Shown one piece after another: positions 1 to 8,400 of a DNA stretch of 64,000 nt. Source of the stretch: Butyrivibrio sp. AE3009. GTDB taxonomy: Bacteria > Bacillota > Clostridia > Lachnospirales > Lachnospiraceae. The DNA is taken from NCBI RefSeq assembly GCF_000420845.1, contig NZ_ATVS01000015.1:1-64000 (forward strand), in the 5' to 3' direction. Below the pieces are notes generated by a model. The model worked only from the letters and a program-made list of their open reading frames with translations, made no database searches and was not told the origin of the DNA. Every line of letters begins with the position of its first letter. The stretch's first letter is position 1. A program made the position numbers and the translations under genes.

Positions 1-60
1 GGATTTATCCACACCATGTCCATGCTGGTTTGGGGGAGAGAGGAGATTTTATGAAGATAG

Positions 61-88
61 AAAAAGCCTCGACTCAAGGAGTCGAGGC
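61..88 (-). terminator. Rho-independent terminator of the Rpn-family gene
   Basis: A perfect 10-bp stem (66-75 with 79-88) has a 3-nt loop. Read on the minus strand it is followed by a run of five T (61-65). It lies just downstream of the stop of the minus-strand gene that ends at 101, so it should end that transcript. Confidence 0.85.
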
Positions 89-100
89 ATATGAAAATGC

Positions 101-1210
101 TTAGGTTTGCTTGTTTGCTTCGTCGTATTCTTTACAGATCTGTTCTCTGAACGTAGGATCATCAAGGGCTTTTACCATGTCGGAATTGCGTCCTGAATCA
201 AGGAGCCATTTGTATACAAGACTTATATGGCTTTCACCTTCTGCACGGCCTTCTGCACGGCCTTCTGCACGGCCTTCTGCACGGCCTTCTGCACGGCCTT
301 CTGTACGACCCTCAGCAAGACCGGCTTCACGTCCTTCGGCGAGGCCTTCTTCTCTGAATTGATGCTTATAACTATTTATGGTAAGCATTTCAAGTTCTTC
401 ATTAGTTATCATTTTTCTAACCTCATGATTCTCTGAAAACTTGGCAACGTCCTTATAAAGATCTAAAAGAAAAGGATTGCTTCGTATTGCCTCTCTTACA
501 GCGGGATGATTGATATCTGCAATCATGGCGAGCAATGTAAGAAGCTCTAAATCTTCATCTTCATTATAGGTTTTGTTCACAAACTGTTCAAGAGCCTTAT
601 CTAACTGTACAAATGCTATATTTCTGAGCATAGGGAACTCCATACCTGTGTCAGATATAGCTTTGTTTACACGATGTATGTATCTTGAGCTGTCAAAGTT
701 TTTGAAAAGTTTGGGAGATTCCTTCATTAGTATGACGAATATTACATCTAAGATATTTGAATAGTTGATTTCTCCTTTGGATTTTCCTGCTTTGGCAGAA
801 TATTGAAGAAGCAGTGCCTTGGAGGAATAGATATCAATTCTGTTAAATATAAATTCCTGTGCCACTTGCTGTATTTCCAGATCTGCATATCGCTCATCCT
901 TAAGCCAAGAGGGGATATCAGTTATAGATTTCTTGGCCTCGAATGAATCTACCGGTGGCTCATTTGTGGCGGAGCTATTTGCAAAGATGGTATAGTCTCC
1001 GGTTACGTGCTGCATTAGATAATCGAATCTCTCGGGATGGATGTCTGGAGAGAGGACGAGTTTACTGATTGTATCTGTTGCGATGGAGGCCAGCTTTTTG
1101 TTGTCAAAGATATCCAGCAGGTTCTGCTTAACATCTTCGGGCATCGATAAATTGTTAATTACTCTTTGTCTTAATTCCTGTAATTCTTTTGATTCTTTTG
1201 TTTCTTCCAT
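101..1210 (-). CDS. Rpn family recombination-promoting nuclease / putative transposase-like protein (PDDEXK_2 type)
   Basis: A 369-residue protein. The middle (about residues 105-210) matches the conserved core of PD-(D/E)XK 'Rpn/putative transposase' proteins: a LEIQQ strand, then an F.FNRIDIYSSKALL helix and an INYSNILDVIFVILM segment. Family members act as DNA nucleases that raise RecA-independent recombination in E. coli; here this is inferred from the family. Near the C-terminus, about residues 288-330, there is a run of four-residue repeats (A-E-G-R) encoded by a 12-nt DNA repeat. Such repeats are common in this family and probably vary in number. The N-terminal part of the nuclease fold is weak, so activity is uncertain. 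It is a single-gene unit with its own terminator and no terminal inverted repeats were seen, so it is not a recognisable insertion sequence. Confidence 0.75.
   Translation of the reverse strand: MEETKESKELQELRQRVINNLSMPEDVKQNLLDIFDNKKLASIATDTISKLVLSPDIHPERFDYLMQHVTGDYTIFANSSATNEPPVDSFEAKKSITDIPSWLKDERYADLEIQQVAQEFIFNRIDIYSSKALLLQYSAKAGKSKGEINYSNILDVIFVILMKESPKLFKNFDSSRYIHRVNKAISDTGMEFPMLRNIAFVQLDKALEQFVNKTYNEDEDLELLTLLAMIADINHPAVREAIRSNPFLLDLYKDVAKFSENHEVRKMITNEELEMLTINSYKHQFREEGLAEGREAGLAEGRTEGRAEGRAEGRAEGRAEGRAEGESHISLVYKWLLDSGRNSDMVKALDDPTFREQICKEYDEANKQT
238..309 (-). repeat. 12-bp tandem repeat inside the Rpn-family gene
   Basis: Five exact consecutive copies of CTTCTGCACGGC (+ strand, 238-297) are followed by a sixth with two changes (298-309) and more diverged units beyond. 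Because the unit is 12 bp, copy-number change keeps the reading frame and only adds or removes A-E-G-R units. Confidence 0.95.
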
Positions 1211-1515
1211 AAAATCTCACTTTCTTTAATGTTTATTAACCCTGTGTACAAGCATACTTGGGATTCTTTGACGATCAGTCAAAATTGAAGGGCATAGCCC
1301 AAATTGAAATCAGCAAGAATTGCTGACATAAGGATAATAGCACATTCACAGGCAAAAATCGTGAAGTAATTGTGAAATTTAGTTGCAGATAATGGTCTTA
1401 TACAAATGTAATAAAAATACGTGAATTATAAAACAGTATTTTGTATTGATTTTAGAAAAAATTTATGATTAAATATTGCCGTTTGCGTTTCGTTTAGATT
1501 ATGAGGAAAAAATCT
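1211..1515. other. Divergent intergenic region with three short hairpins
   Basis: About 305 bp separate the minus-strand Rpn-family gene from glgX. Three close hairpins are visible: TTTGAC(1267-1272)/GTCAAA(1278-1283), GGGC(1290-1293)/GCCC(1297-1300) and CAGCAA(1311-1316)/TTGCTG(1320-1325). An AAATTGAA direct repeat occurs at 1282 and 1301. A TTGACT-like -35 for the minus-strand gene (complement of 1277-1282) has no convincing -10 at normal spacing. The rest is AT-rich, with the glgX promoter near its right end. Confidence 0.5.
1441..1469 (+). promoter_or_regulatory. Predicted sigma-A promoter of glgX
   Basis: TTGTAT (1441-1446), 17-nt spacer, TATGAT (1464-1469), about 45 bp before the chosen start. 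An overlapping alternative is TTGATT (1446-1451), 17 nt, TTAAAT (1469-1474). Predicted by eye. Confidence 0.5.
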
Positions 1516-3582
1516 ATGAACTATATTTTTGATGGAGTTAAGTGTGCTCCGGGGCATGCGCTGCCTTTTGGTGCGTCGCTGACAGGTGACGGTGGAATCA
1601 ATTTTTCCATAAATTCCAAAGACGCTGAAGCATGTATCCTTGAACTATATAAAAAAGACAGCGGACCTGTTTTTGCAAACATCAGGATTCCACAGGAGTT
1701 CAAAAAGGGCAACAACTATTCGATCATCGTCTATGGACTGGATCCAAAGATGATTTCCTATAATTATAGATTTGAAGGAAGATATGAGCCTTCTGAAGGC
1801 TTAAGGTTTAATCCTGATTGGTCACTTCTTGATCCTTATGCTAAGAGCGTAACGGGCAGAGAAGAGTGGCACAAGGATGTTTCACTTCCCATGAGAGGCA
1901 AGATTCTCACAGAGGAGTTTCGGTGGGATGATAATCCACTGATTGACCTTTCCTACAACGACTTAATAATTTATGAAATGCATGTCAGAGGTTTTACCAA
2001 CGATCCTGCATCCAAGGTAAAGTGCAAAGGAACCTATAACGGCATTGTAGAGAAGATTTCTTATCTCAAGGACCTGGGAATCAACTGTATCGAGCTTCTT
2101 CCTGTGTTTGAGTTTGACGATCTGGAGGATAACGGTTCCTACAACGGAGAGCCTCTTTACAATTACTGGGGCTACAACACGGTTTCATTTTTTGCCCCGA
2201 AGGCTGCTTATGCCAAGAGTAATACTCCAGACGGCATAGCTCATGAATTCAAGAACATGGTTCAGGAGCTTCATAGAAACGGTATAAAGATAATCCTTGA
2301 CGTTGTGTTTAATCACACCGCGGAATATAACGGAAAGCTGGGCCTTACCTACAATTTCCGCGGCATAGACAACCGTTCCTACTATATTCTTGATGAGAAC
2401 GGTGAGTATGCAGACTACACAGCCTGCGGCAACACCTTTAAATGTAATGATCCCATGGTGGCAGGCTTTATCGTGGACTGCCTCAGATACTGGAAGGATG
2501 AGTATCATGTGGATGGCTTTAGATTTGACGAAGGAGCGATCCTCAGCAGATCCGCCACAGGGGAAGTAATGAGTAACCCTCTTGTCCTCGACATGATATC
2601 AAAAGATCCTATTCTTGCAGATGCAATCCTGATAGCTGAAGCTATCGATGCTTCAGGACTTTATCAGGTGGGCTGTTACCCCGCTGATTCCCGCTGGGGA
2701 GAGTGGAACGACAAGTTCTCACACTGTATCAGGAAATTCATCAAGAGTGATGAAAGCGCAGGCCCTGAGCTGATAAAGCGCATCAAGGGATCTCCTGATA
2801 TTTACAACGAAACTTACACACACTTTGGTGTTAACTATGTGACCTGCCACGATGGCTTTACCATGAATGATCTGGTTTCCTACAACGACAGGCACAATAT
2901 AGAAAACGGCTGGAACAACGAAGACGGAATCCATGAGAACTACAGCTGGAATTGCGGTGTAGAGGGTGAATCTGATGATAAAGAGATCGAGAGCCTTCGC
3001 AGCAAGCAGGTAAAAAATGCCTTCGCGCTTCTTATGCTAAGCCGCGGCGTTCCCATGATGCTTGCAGGTGACGAGATCAGAAACGGACAGAAGGGTAACA
3101 ACAACGTCTTTTCACAGGACAGCGAGATTTCCTGGATTAACTGGAAAAACGAGAAGGCCCACAAGGACGTACACGATTTCTTTAAAGAAGTAATTAAACT
3201 TAGGCAGGATCATCCTGTTCTTAGATCCACATATAAAGGAACTGACAAGAATTCAAGCGATTACCCGGAGCTTTCCTTCCATGGAACCACTCCCTGGGAG
3301 CTTGATGAGAATGCACCTTTCTTAACTTTCGGGTTTATGTATGCTGAGACGAAGGCTGATCACAATGCAGATGAAGACTGCTTCATATACTGCGGTGTGA
3401 ACGCTTTCTGGGAAGACCAGACTTTAGGACTCCCCATCGTTCCGGAAGGCTTTGAATGGAGCCTTTACGTAACCTCTGCCAACAGGAAGTATAAGAAAAC
3501 TGATATAAACGACAGTATTACATTAGAACCCCGTAGCCTTACAATCCTTATTGCAAAAAAGACAAGGAGGAGCTCTAAGTGA
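1516..3582 (+). CDS. glgX: Glycogen debranching enzyme / isoamylase-type GH13 glycosidase (GlgX-like)
   Basis: A 688-residue enzyme expected to hydrolyse alpha-1,6 branches in glycogen or limit dextrins in the cytoplasm. An N-terminal CBM48-like beta-sandwich (about 1-130) is followed by the GH13 barrel. The four GH13 motifs are visible: DVVFNHT (D262, H267), GFRFDEG with nucleophile D338, LIAEAID with acid/base E375, and VTCHDG with transition-state D446. There is no signal peptide. An ATG at 1501 is in frame, but GAGG (1503-1506) sits 9 nt before the ATG at 1516, so 1516 is preferred. The stop overlaps the next gene's GTG (GTGA), implying translational coupling to the transporter. Confidence 0.88.
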   Translation: MNYIFDGVKCAPGHALPFGASLTGDGGINFSINSKDAEACILELYKKDSGPVFANIRIPQEFKKGNNYSIIVYGLDPKMISYNYRFEGRYEPSEGLRFNPDWSLLDPYAKSVTGREEWHKDVSLPMRGKILTEEFRWDDNPLIDLSYNDLIIYEMHVRGFTNDPASKVKCKGTYNGIVEKISYLKDLGINCIELLPVFEFDDLEDNGSYNGEPLYNYWGYNTVSFFAPKAAYAKSNTPDGIAHEFKNMVQELHRNGIKIILDVVFNHTAEYNGKLGLTYNFRGIDNRSYYILDENGEYADYTACGNTFKCNDPMVAGFIVDCLRYWKDEYHVDGFRFDEGAILSRSATGEVMSNPLVLDMISKDPILADAILIAEAIDASGLYQVGCYPADSRWGEWNDKFSHCIRKFIKSDESAGPELIKRIKGSPDIYNETYTHFGVNYVTCHDGFTMNDLVSYNDRHNIENGWNNEDGIHENYSWNCGVEGESDDKEIESLRSKQVKNAFALLMLSRGVPMMLAGDEIRNGQKGNNNVFSQDSEISWINWKNEKAHKDVHDFFKEVIKLRQDHPVLRSTYKGTDKNSSDYPELSFHGTTPWELDENAPFLTFGFMYAETKADHNADEDCFIYCGVNAFWEDQTLGLPIVPEGFEWSLYVTSANRKYKKTDINDSITLEPRSLTILIAKKTRRSSK

Positions 3583-4919
3583 AGAAACAGGAAGATATTA
3601 AAAGAGAATACTTAAAACTACTCCCGGTCCAGATAATCGGTATTTTGGTGTCGGCAACAAACGCTCTGATCGACAGCGTTATTACCGGCAGATACATTGG
3701 CTCTGAGGCCCTTGGAGCAATAGGCCTTTTTGCACCTGTTATCTCAGCGGTGGGATTTTTCATGATCCTTATTACAGGCTTTGAGATCCTCTGTAGTAAC
3801 GCCATGGGAAAAAAGGATAGTAAAGAAGCCAGCGCACTTTTTTCAACCTGTATATTTATGGCGGCCCTTCTGTGCATACTGTCCACTGCTATATGCATAT
3901 TGTTCAGAGCTGTGCTGTCACAGCTTCTTGGAGCAGATGAAAGCTCAAAGCAGCTCCTTATGGACTATATTTCGGGATATTCCCTTGGATTTGTGGGGGA
4001 CGTCCTGTGTGCCATATTTATGATCTTTCTGCCTCTGAACGACGATACAAAAAAATCCTATTTCGGCCTTGTGGCAATGATAAGTTCAAACATAATTCTT
4101 GACCTGGTTAATGTACTGGTGCTGGACATGGGAACCTTCGGAATGGGCCTGGCTTCATCAGTAAGCTACCTTCTATCCGCAGCCATCATGCTTCCTGGCT
4201 TTACCAAGAGCGGAAGACTTTTGAAGCTTGGCTTTAAGAACCTTAAGTTCAAGGATATGCCTGAAGCCATCAGACTTGGTTCGCCGAACCTTATGTTTAC
4301 GCTGGGAACCGTAGTTAAGGCTTATGTTTTTAACAGAGTCCTTGTCAGCAGCTTTGGCATTCCCGCCATTGCAACAGCTAACGTTCAGGGAACTCTCTGC
4401 AGCTTCCTTGGTGCAATACCCCAGGGCTGTGCTGGAGCCTTCCTCTTTATCGGAAGTATGTACTACGGAAGTAAGGATAAAAAGAGCTTTACCCAGGGGT
4501 TTAGCTTTGCCATGAAGATCGGTGCAGCTCTTTCTGCCACTGCAGCTGCTGTACTTATGATCTTTTCCGGCATGATCGCATCATTTTATTTTGATTTTAA
4601 TGAAGAGGCTTATATTATGACAAGAGACATGCTTTTGGTGTTCCCGTCATTTTTGATCTTCAACACAGCACTGAATCTTCTTCTGAAGGTTTATCAGAGT
4701 CAGGGGAAAATTACTCTGGTAAATGTCTTTTCAATAGCTGAGAACCTGATGATTGCGGGACTTGCCGTTGTTCTGATAAAGGTTATCGGAATAAACGGTG
4801 CATGGATTGCATTTCCGCTGACAGAATTATTATGCATACTTCTCGTCTGCGCAGACATAGTATTTAACGGTAAAAAAGGGGAGGAACCCGTAAGGGAATG
4901 GATTAGTGTTAAGGAATGA
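3579..4919 (+). CDS. MATE family cation-coupled exporter
   Basis: A 446-residue integral membrane protein with about twelve hydrophobic helices in two homologous halves. Its beginning (LLPVQIIGILVSATNALIDSVITGRYIG) is typical of MATE helix 1: a short cytoplasmic N-terminus, then a glycine-containing helix and the D-x-x-x-x-G-R-x-I-G element. The family exports drugs or metabolites in exchange for H+ or Na+; substrate and ion are unknown. It starts at GTG 3579, overlapping the glgX stop by 4 nt, with AGGAGG just upstream inside glgX. The link to glgX looks like operon economy rather than shared function. Confidence 0.85.
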   Translation: MKKQEDIKREYLKLLPVQIIGILVSATNALIDSVITGRYIGSEALGAIGLFAPVISAVGFFMILITGFEILCSNAMGKKDSKEASALFSTCIFMAALLCILSTAICILFRAVLSQLLGADESSKQLLMDYISGYSLGFVGDVLCAIFMIFLPLNDDTKKSYFGLVAMISSNIILDLVNVLVLDMGTFGMGLASSVSYLLSAAIMLPGFTKSGRLLKLGFKNLKFKDMPEAIRLGSPNLMFTLGTVVKAYVFNRVLVSSFGIPAIATANVQGTLCSFLGAIPQGCAGAFLFIGSMYYGSKDKKSFTQGFSFAMKIGAALSATAAAVLMIFSGMIASFYFDFNEEAYIMTRDMLLVFPSFLIFNTALNLLLKVYQSQGKITLVNVFSIAENLMIAGLAVVLIKVIGINGAWIAFPLTELLCILLVCADIVFNGKKGEEPVREWISVKE

Positions 4920-4953
4920 GCTTTTGGTTTTCGAGTAAAAAAGGAGAGAAGTA

Positions 4954-6165
4954 ATGAATTTTTGTTTTATATCACCTAATTATCCTGAGTGCTACGGCAA
5001 TTTTTGCGACAGATTAAAAAAGAACGGCGTTAATGTCCTTGGTATCGGCGATGCTCCCTATGATGAGCTTTCTGATATGCTTAAGGAGGCACTTACCGAG
5101 TACTACAAGGTTGATTCACTTATGGATTATGACCAGGTATACAAGGCAGTAGCATATTTCGCATTTAACTATGGAAAAATAGATTGGATCGAATCCCAGA
5201 ATGAATTCTGGCTTGAAAATGACGCCAGACTCCGCGAGGATTTCAATGTTAATACAGGCGTTAAGGGCAGCGAGATTGATAAATACGTACATAAAGCCAT
5301 GATGCATCAGATGTATGCAGATGCCATGATCCCTACAGCACCCCAGATCACAATAACTGACCTTAGAAAGGCTAAGCAGTTCGCCAAGAAGGTTGGCTAT
5401 CCTGTTATTGTTAAGCCCGAGAGAGGAATGGGGGCATCCGGAACCTGGAAGATCAGAGATGACAAGGAACTGAAGGCATTTTTTGATGAGCTTCCCGAGA
5501 CTACTTATGTTATGGAGAAGTTCCTCTCCGGAAGAATCTGTGCATTCAATGCTATCTATGATGCCAATGGTGAGATAGTATTCGAGCAGTTTATGGAATG
5601 TGATCCTATCATGGATGCTGTCGCTGAAGGAAATGATTTATCTTACTTTACAATTCCCAAGGTGCCTCTTAATGTGCATCTTCTTGGAAAAAAGATAATC
5701 GATACCCTTGGTGCCAAGTCAGGCCTTGCTCATATTGAATTTATCAAACTTGACCAGGATTATCCTGGAATCGGGAAGAAGGGCGATTTATCAGTACTTG
5801 AGCACAACATGAGAGCTCCCGGCGGTTTCACTCTTGATATGATGAACTTTACAGGCTCCTGCGATATCTATGACCTGTACGCAAGAATGGTCAAGGGAGA
5901 GGATTTAAAGAAACTGGTTTCCAAGGATACCTATTACTGCGCCTATGCAGCAAGAAAAGAGCATTTCTGCTACAAGTTCTCCCATGAAGAGCTCATGGAG
6001 AAGTTCGGCGAAGCTGTTATGATCGACCGTTTTATGCCTGAATCAGATTGGGAAGCTATGGGTCAGTATATGTATATCGCCAAATTCAAGACTTCAAAGC
6101 AGGCTGAAAATTTCATGAAAACAGTTCTTGCCAAGCAGGGCTGCGCTGTTCGTGAAATCGCTTAA
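4954..6165 (+). CDS. ATP-grasp domain carboxylate-amine ligase-like protein
   Basis: A 403-residue soluble protein of the ATP-grasp superfamily. After a Rossmann-like N-terminal domain (1-110) come the ATP-grasp elements: GYPVIVKPERGMGASG (a beta-strand ending in the ATP-binding Lys and a Gly-rich loop), a VMEKFL segment, and the metal-binding LEHNMRAPGG near residue 290 with the usual Glu/Asn pair. Such enzymes activate a carboxylate as acyl phosphate and join it to an amine. The substrate cannot be read from sequence. It lies 34 nt after the MATE gene with RBS AGGAGAG, and a strong terminator follows. Confidence 0.8.
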   Translation: MNFCFISPNYPECYGNFCDRLKKNGVNVLGIGDAPYDELSDMLKEALTEYYKVDSLMDYDQVYKAVAYFAFNYGKIDWIESQNEFWLENDARLREDFNVNTGVKGSEIDKYVHKAMMHQMYADAMIPTAPQITITDLRKAKQFAKKVGYPVIVKPERGMGASGTWKIRDDKELKAFFDELPETTYVMEKFLSGRICAFNAIYDANGEIVFEQFMECDPIMDAVAEGNDLSYFTIPKVPLNVHLLGKKIIDTLGAKSGLAHIEFIKLDQDYPGIGKKGDLSVLEHNMRAPGGFTLDMMNFTGSCDIYDLYARMVKGEDLKKLVSKDTYYCAYAARKEHFCYKFSHEELMEKFGEAVMIDRFMPESDWEAMGQYMYIAKFKTSKQAENFMKTVLAKQGCAVREIA

Positions 6166-6191
6166 GAACTTATTTTATATAATAAAATGAC

Positions 6192-6228
6192 GGCTGAAAA
6201 ATAAATTTTCAGCCGCCATTTTTGTTTT
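6192..6228 (+). terminator. Rho-independent terminator after the ATP-grasp gene
   Basis: GGCTGAAAA (6192-6200) pairs with TTTTCAGCC (6206-6214) around a 5-nt loop, followed by gccATTTTTGTTTT. It closes the glgX-MATE-ATP-grasp unit. Confidence 0.85.
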
Positions 6229-6240
6229 ATCAAAAAATTA

Positions 6241-6269
6241 CTGTTTTTTACGTTTATAAGTGGTACAAT
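6241..6269 (+). promoter_or_regulatory. Possible promoter of the flagellar operon with overlapping inverted repeat
   Basis: A TGn-extended -10 (TGG TACAAT, 6261-6269) lies 17 nt after a poor -35 (CTGTTT, 6241-6246). The -10 overlaps an inverted repeat, GTGGTA (6260-6265) with TACCAC (6278-6283). If used, the leader to flbD would be about 225 nt. The rest of 6230-6499 is AT-rich with no gene found. Confidence 0.35.
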
Positions 6270-6499
6270 TATTTTAATACCACAATATATAGTATTATGC
6301 CTTTTTATATTTATTGTTTTAGCAAATTAATTTCATATAATTTTTCGTTAAATGAAATTATTCTCCATTTGTGACCAAAATGTGAACATTACATGGAGAT
6401 TTAGGGGGATAAAAATGATAAAATATAGATAGACAGAAATAAAATTTCAAAATTCTTGAAATAATAGGCTAATTGAAATTCATCGGGGGATGAGATGAC

Positions 6500-6676
6500 A
6501 TGGACAGCCAATTGCTTATTTTGACCAAGATGGATACACGAAAAATAGTCATTAATTCTCGGTGTATTCAGACAATTGAATCAAGTCCGGACACAGTCAT
6601 AATTCTAAGCGGGGGAAGGAAACTTATTGTTAAAGAAAGCTTGGATGAGATTGTAAAAATGATCCAGGAAGGATGA
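6500..6676 (+). CDS. flbD: FlbD/SwrD family flagellar protein
   Basis: A 58-residue protein starting at ATG 6500 (M-D-S-Q-L-L-I-L-T-K-M) and ending in a hydrophobic-acidic helix (SLDEIVKMIQEG). It fits the FlbD/YlzI family: a short beta-rich domain carrying N-S-R-C-I-Q-T-I-E and an SGGRKLIVKES strand (the family's 'G.k..V.Es'). In Bacillus subtilis the family member SwrD raises flagellar motor power. Here it is the first gene of the flagellar block and directly precedes motA-motB, which agrees with a stator-linked role. A GGGG tract and GAG (6485-6495) can serve as RBS. Confidence 0.8.
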   Translation: MDSQLLILTKMDTRKIVINSRCIQTIESSPDTVIILSGGRKLIVKESLDEIVKMIQEG

Positions 6677-6743
6677 CCTTGTTGGTCTTTTGTGATTTTC
6701 TTATGAACAGGTAGTATAAATATACTATAAGGGGGTATATTAC

Positions 6744-7547
6744 GTGGATATAGCGTCATTACTTGGTGTAGTATTATGTTTCATATTCATGATTCTGAGT
6801 ATTGTGTTCGGTGCAGGAATCACCGGTGTAAAGTACTTTCTGGATGCTCCTTCTGCTATGATCACATTCGGAGGAGCCTTCATGGCGGTTCTTGCTTCGC
6901 GAACCATGCCAAGTTTCATTAACGGTCTGAAGGCTTACACCCTTATCTTTAAGATGCCCAATTTTGACACTAAGGGCACCATCAAACAGATCATCGACCT
7001 GTCCAATACAGCCCGTAAGGAAGGACTCCTTGCACTGGAAGAAGCGGCAGGTAATCTTGAAGATGCTTTCATGAAAAAAGGCGTAGGACTTATCGTCGAC
7101 GGTACAGAACCGGAGCTTGTAAAAAGCATTCTGGAAGCCGAGATCGATGCCATGTCCGAAAGACATAAAGAAAACTATTCATTCTACGGAGACGTTGCCG
7201 GCATGGGCCCTTCCTGGGGTATGATCGGTACACTTCTCGGACTGGTTCTGATGCTTCAGAACATGTCAGATCCTTCTTCAATCGGACCGTCCATGGCGGT
7301 TGCTCTTATCACTACATTCTATGGTTCAGTTCTTGCTAACTGGTATTGTTACCCGGCGGAGAATAAGTTAAAAGCCAGGGACAATGCAGAATATATGGCA
7401 AAAAGTATCATAATTGAAGGTCTGTTATCGATTCAGGCCGGCGAAAACCCCCGTGTTACCGAAGAAAAGCTTAAATCATTCCTTTCACCTGCCGACAGGG
7501 CAGCTTATGAGGCAGAGAATGGTTCCAGCGATGGAGGCGGCGAATAA
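6744..7547 (+). CDS. motA: Flagellar motor stator protein MotA
   Basis: A 267-residue membrane protein with four hydrophobic segments (about 1-20, 30-50, 150-170, 180-200) and the family signature ... GPSWGMIGTLLGLVLMLQNM. The large cytoplasmic loop between helices 2 and 3 carries the charged residues that contact FliG. With MotB it forms the ion-conducting stator. It starts at GTG 6744 after AGGGGG (6729-6735). The stop overlaps the motB ATG by one base (TAATG), so the two are translationally coupled. H+ or Na+ use cannot be decided here. Confidence 0.93.
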   Translation: MDIASLLGVVLCFIFMILSIVFGAGITGVKYFLDAPSAMITFGGAFMAVLASRTMPSFINGLKAYTLIFKMPNFDTKGTIKQIIDLSNTARKEGLLALEEAAGNLEDAFMKKGVGLIVDGTEPELVKSILEAEIDAMSERHKENYSFYGDVAGMGPSWGMIGTLLGLVLMLQNMSDPSSIGPSMAVALITTFYGSVLANWYCYPAENKLKARDNAEYMAKSIIIEGLLSIQAGENPRVTEEKLKSFLSPADRAAYEAENGSSDGGGE

Positions 7548-8380
7548 TGGCAAAGAAACCTGAAGAGATTAAACCGGGTTTGCCTGCGTGGCAGGGAACT
7601 TTCGGTGACCTGATGAATCTTCTTCTTTGCTTCTTCGTTTTGCTTTTCTCAATGGCCAGTATGGATGCGGCGAAGTTTGAAGAGGTGGCAGCATCCTTCA
7701 GTTCAGCCTTCGGTATCTTTTCCGGAGGTGAGATGGCAATTGGCAAGGGAGCACTTATTGGAGACGGTGTGTCCCAGCTGACTGAGTTATCTGCTTATAC
7801 CACATCAATGGGCCTTGCCCAGAGCGGCGATGACGCTGAGGAGGAACGAGATGCGGTGGGAGAGATGGAACAGCAGGAACTCATGGAGGCAGCGGAAGAG
7901 GAACAGCTGGAAGCATCCGCTGAGCTTGCTGAGAAGATTGAGAAAGCTCTTGAAGAGGGAGAAATAGAAGATCAGGTTTATGTAAATTACACAAGTCAGT
8001 ATGTGCAGCTCACAATCCAGGGCGCAATACTTTTTGATTCCGGACAGGTTGATCTTAAGGAGGACGCACTTCCCGTCGTTGACAAAGTGGGACAGATCCT
8101 TGAGACCTACGCCGGAGGAACCATCGAGATTGAGGGACATACAGATAACATACCCATGGGAGGAAAAGGAAAGTATTCCAATAACGATGAGCTAAGTTCC
8201 GGAAGAGCTCTGTCGGTGTTCTATTATCTTCAAGAGAACACCAACCTGGACCCTTCAAAGATTGTACATACAGGACGAGGGGAATACGACCCAATTGCTG
8301 ATAATTCCACGGACGAAGGCAGGGCAAGAAACAGACGTGTTGAAATTAAGATCTACAATCCACTTAGCGCTTCTTATTGA
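7547..8380 (+). CDS. motB: Flagellar motor stator protein MotB
   Basis: A 277-residue protein: a short N-terminus, one transmembrane helix (about 22-43) with the ion-carrying Asp in W-Q-G-T-F-G-D-L-M-N-L-L (D21), a long acidic Glu/Ala-rich linker (about 85-135), and a C-terminal OmpA/MotB peptidoglycan-binding domain (IEGHTDN... SSGRALSVFYYL... GRARNRRVEIKIY). It anchors the stator to the cell wall. The acidic linker is longer than in many MotB proteins and probably contains the plug. Confidence 0.93.
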   Translation: MAKKPEEIKPGLPAWQGTFGDLMNLLLCFFVLLFSMASMDAAKFEEVAASFSSAFGIFSGGEMAIGKGALIGDGVSQLTELSAYTTSMGLAQSGDDAEEERDAVGEMEQQELMEAAEEEQLEASAELAEKIEKALEEGEIEDQVYVNYTSQYVQLTIQGAILFDSGQVDLKEDALPVVDKVGQILETYAGGTIEIEGHTDNIPMGGKGKYSNNDELSSGRALSVFYYLQENTNLDPSKIVHTGRGEYDPIADNSTDEGRARNRRVEIKIYNPLSASY

Positions 8381-8400
8381 GCAGGAGGAAAAAACAGACA

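Noticed and set aside
238-309. Short regular repeats that might suggest a CRISPR array
   Set aside because: The units are contiguous 12-mers without spacers and encode a peptide repeat.
111-436. Open frames on the + strand across the 12-bp repeat (Ser-Ala-Arg-Pro repeats)
   Set aside because: They exist only because the opposite-strand repeat has no stops; no RBS or protein-like composition outside the repeat.
101-1210. Rpn-family gene as part of an insertion sequence
   Set aside because: No terminal inverted repeats or target duplication were seen, and it has its own terminator.
6230-6499. c-di-GMP riboswitch upstream of the flagellar genes
   Set aside because: The region is AT-rich and shows no recognisable GEMM-type core; nothing else in the window looks like a known riboswitch.
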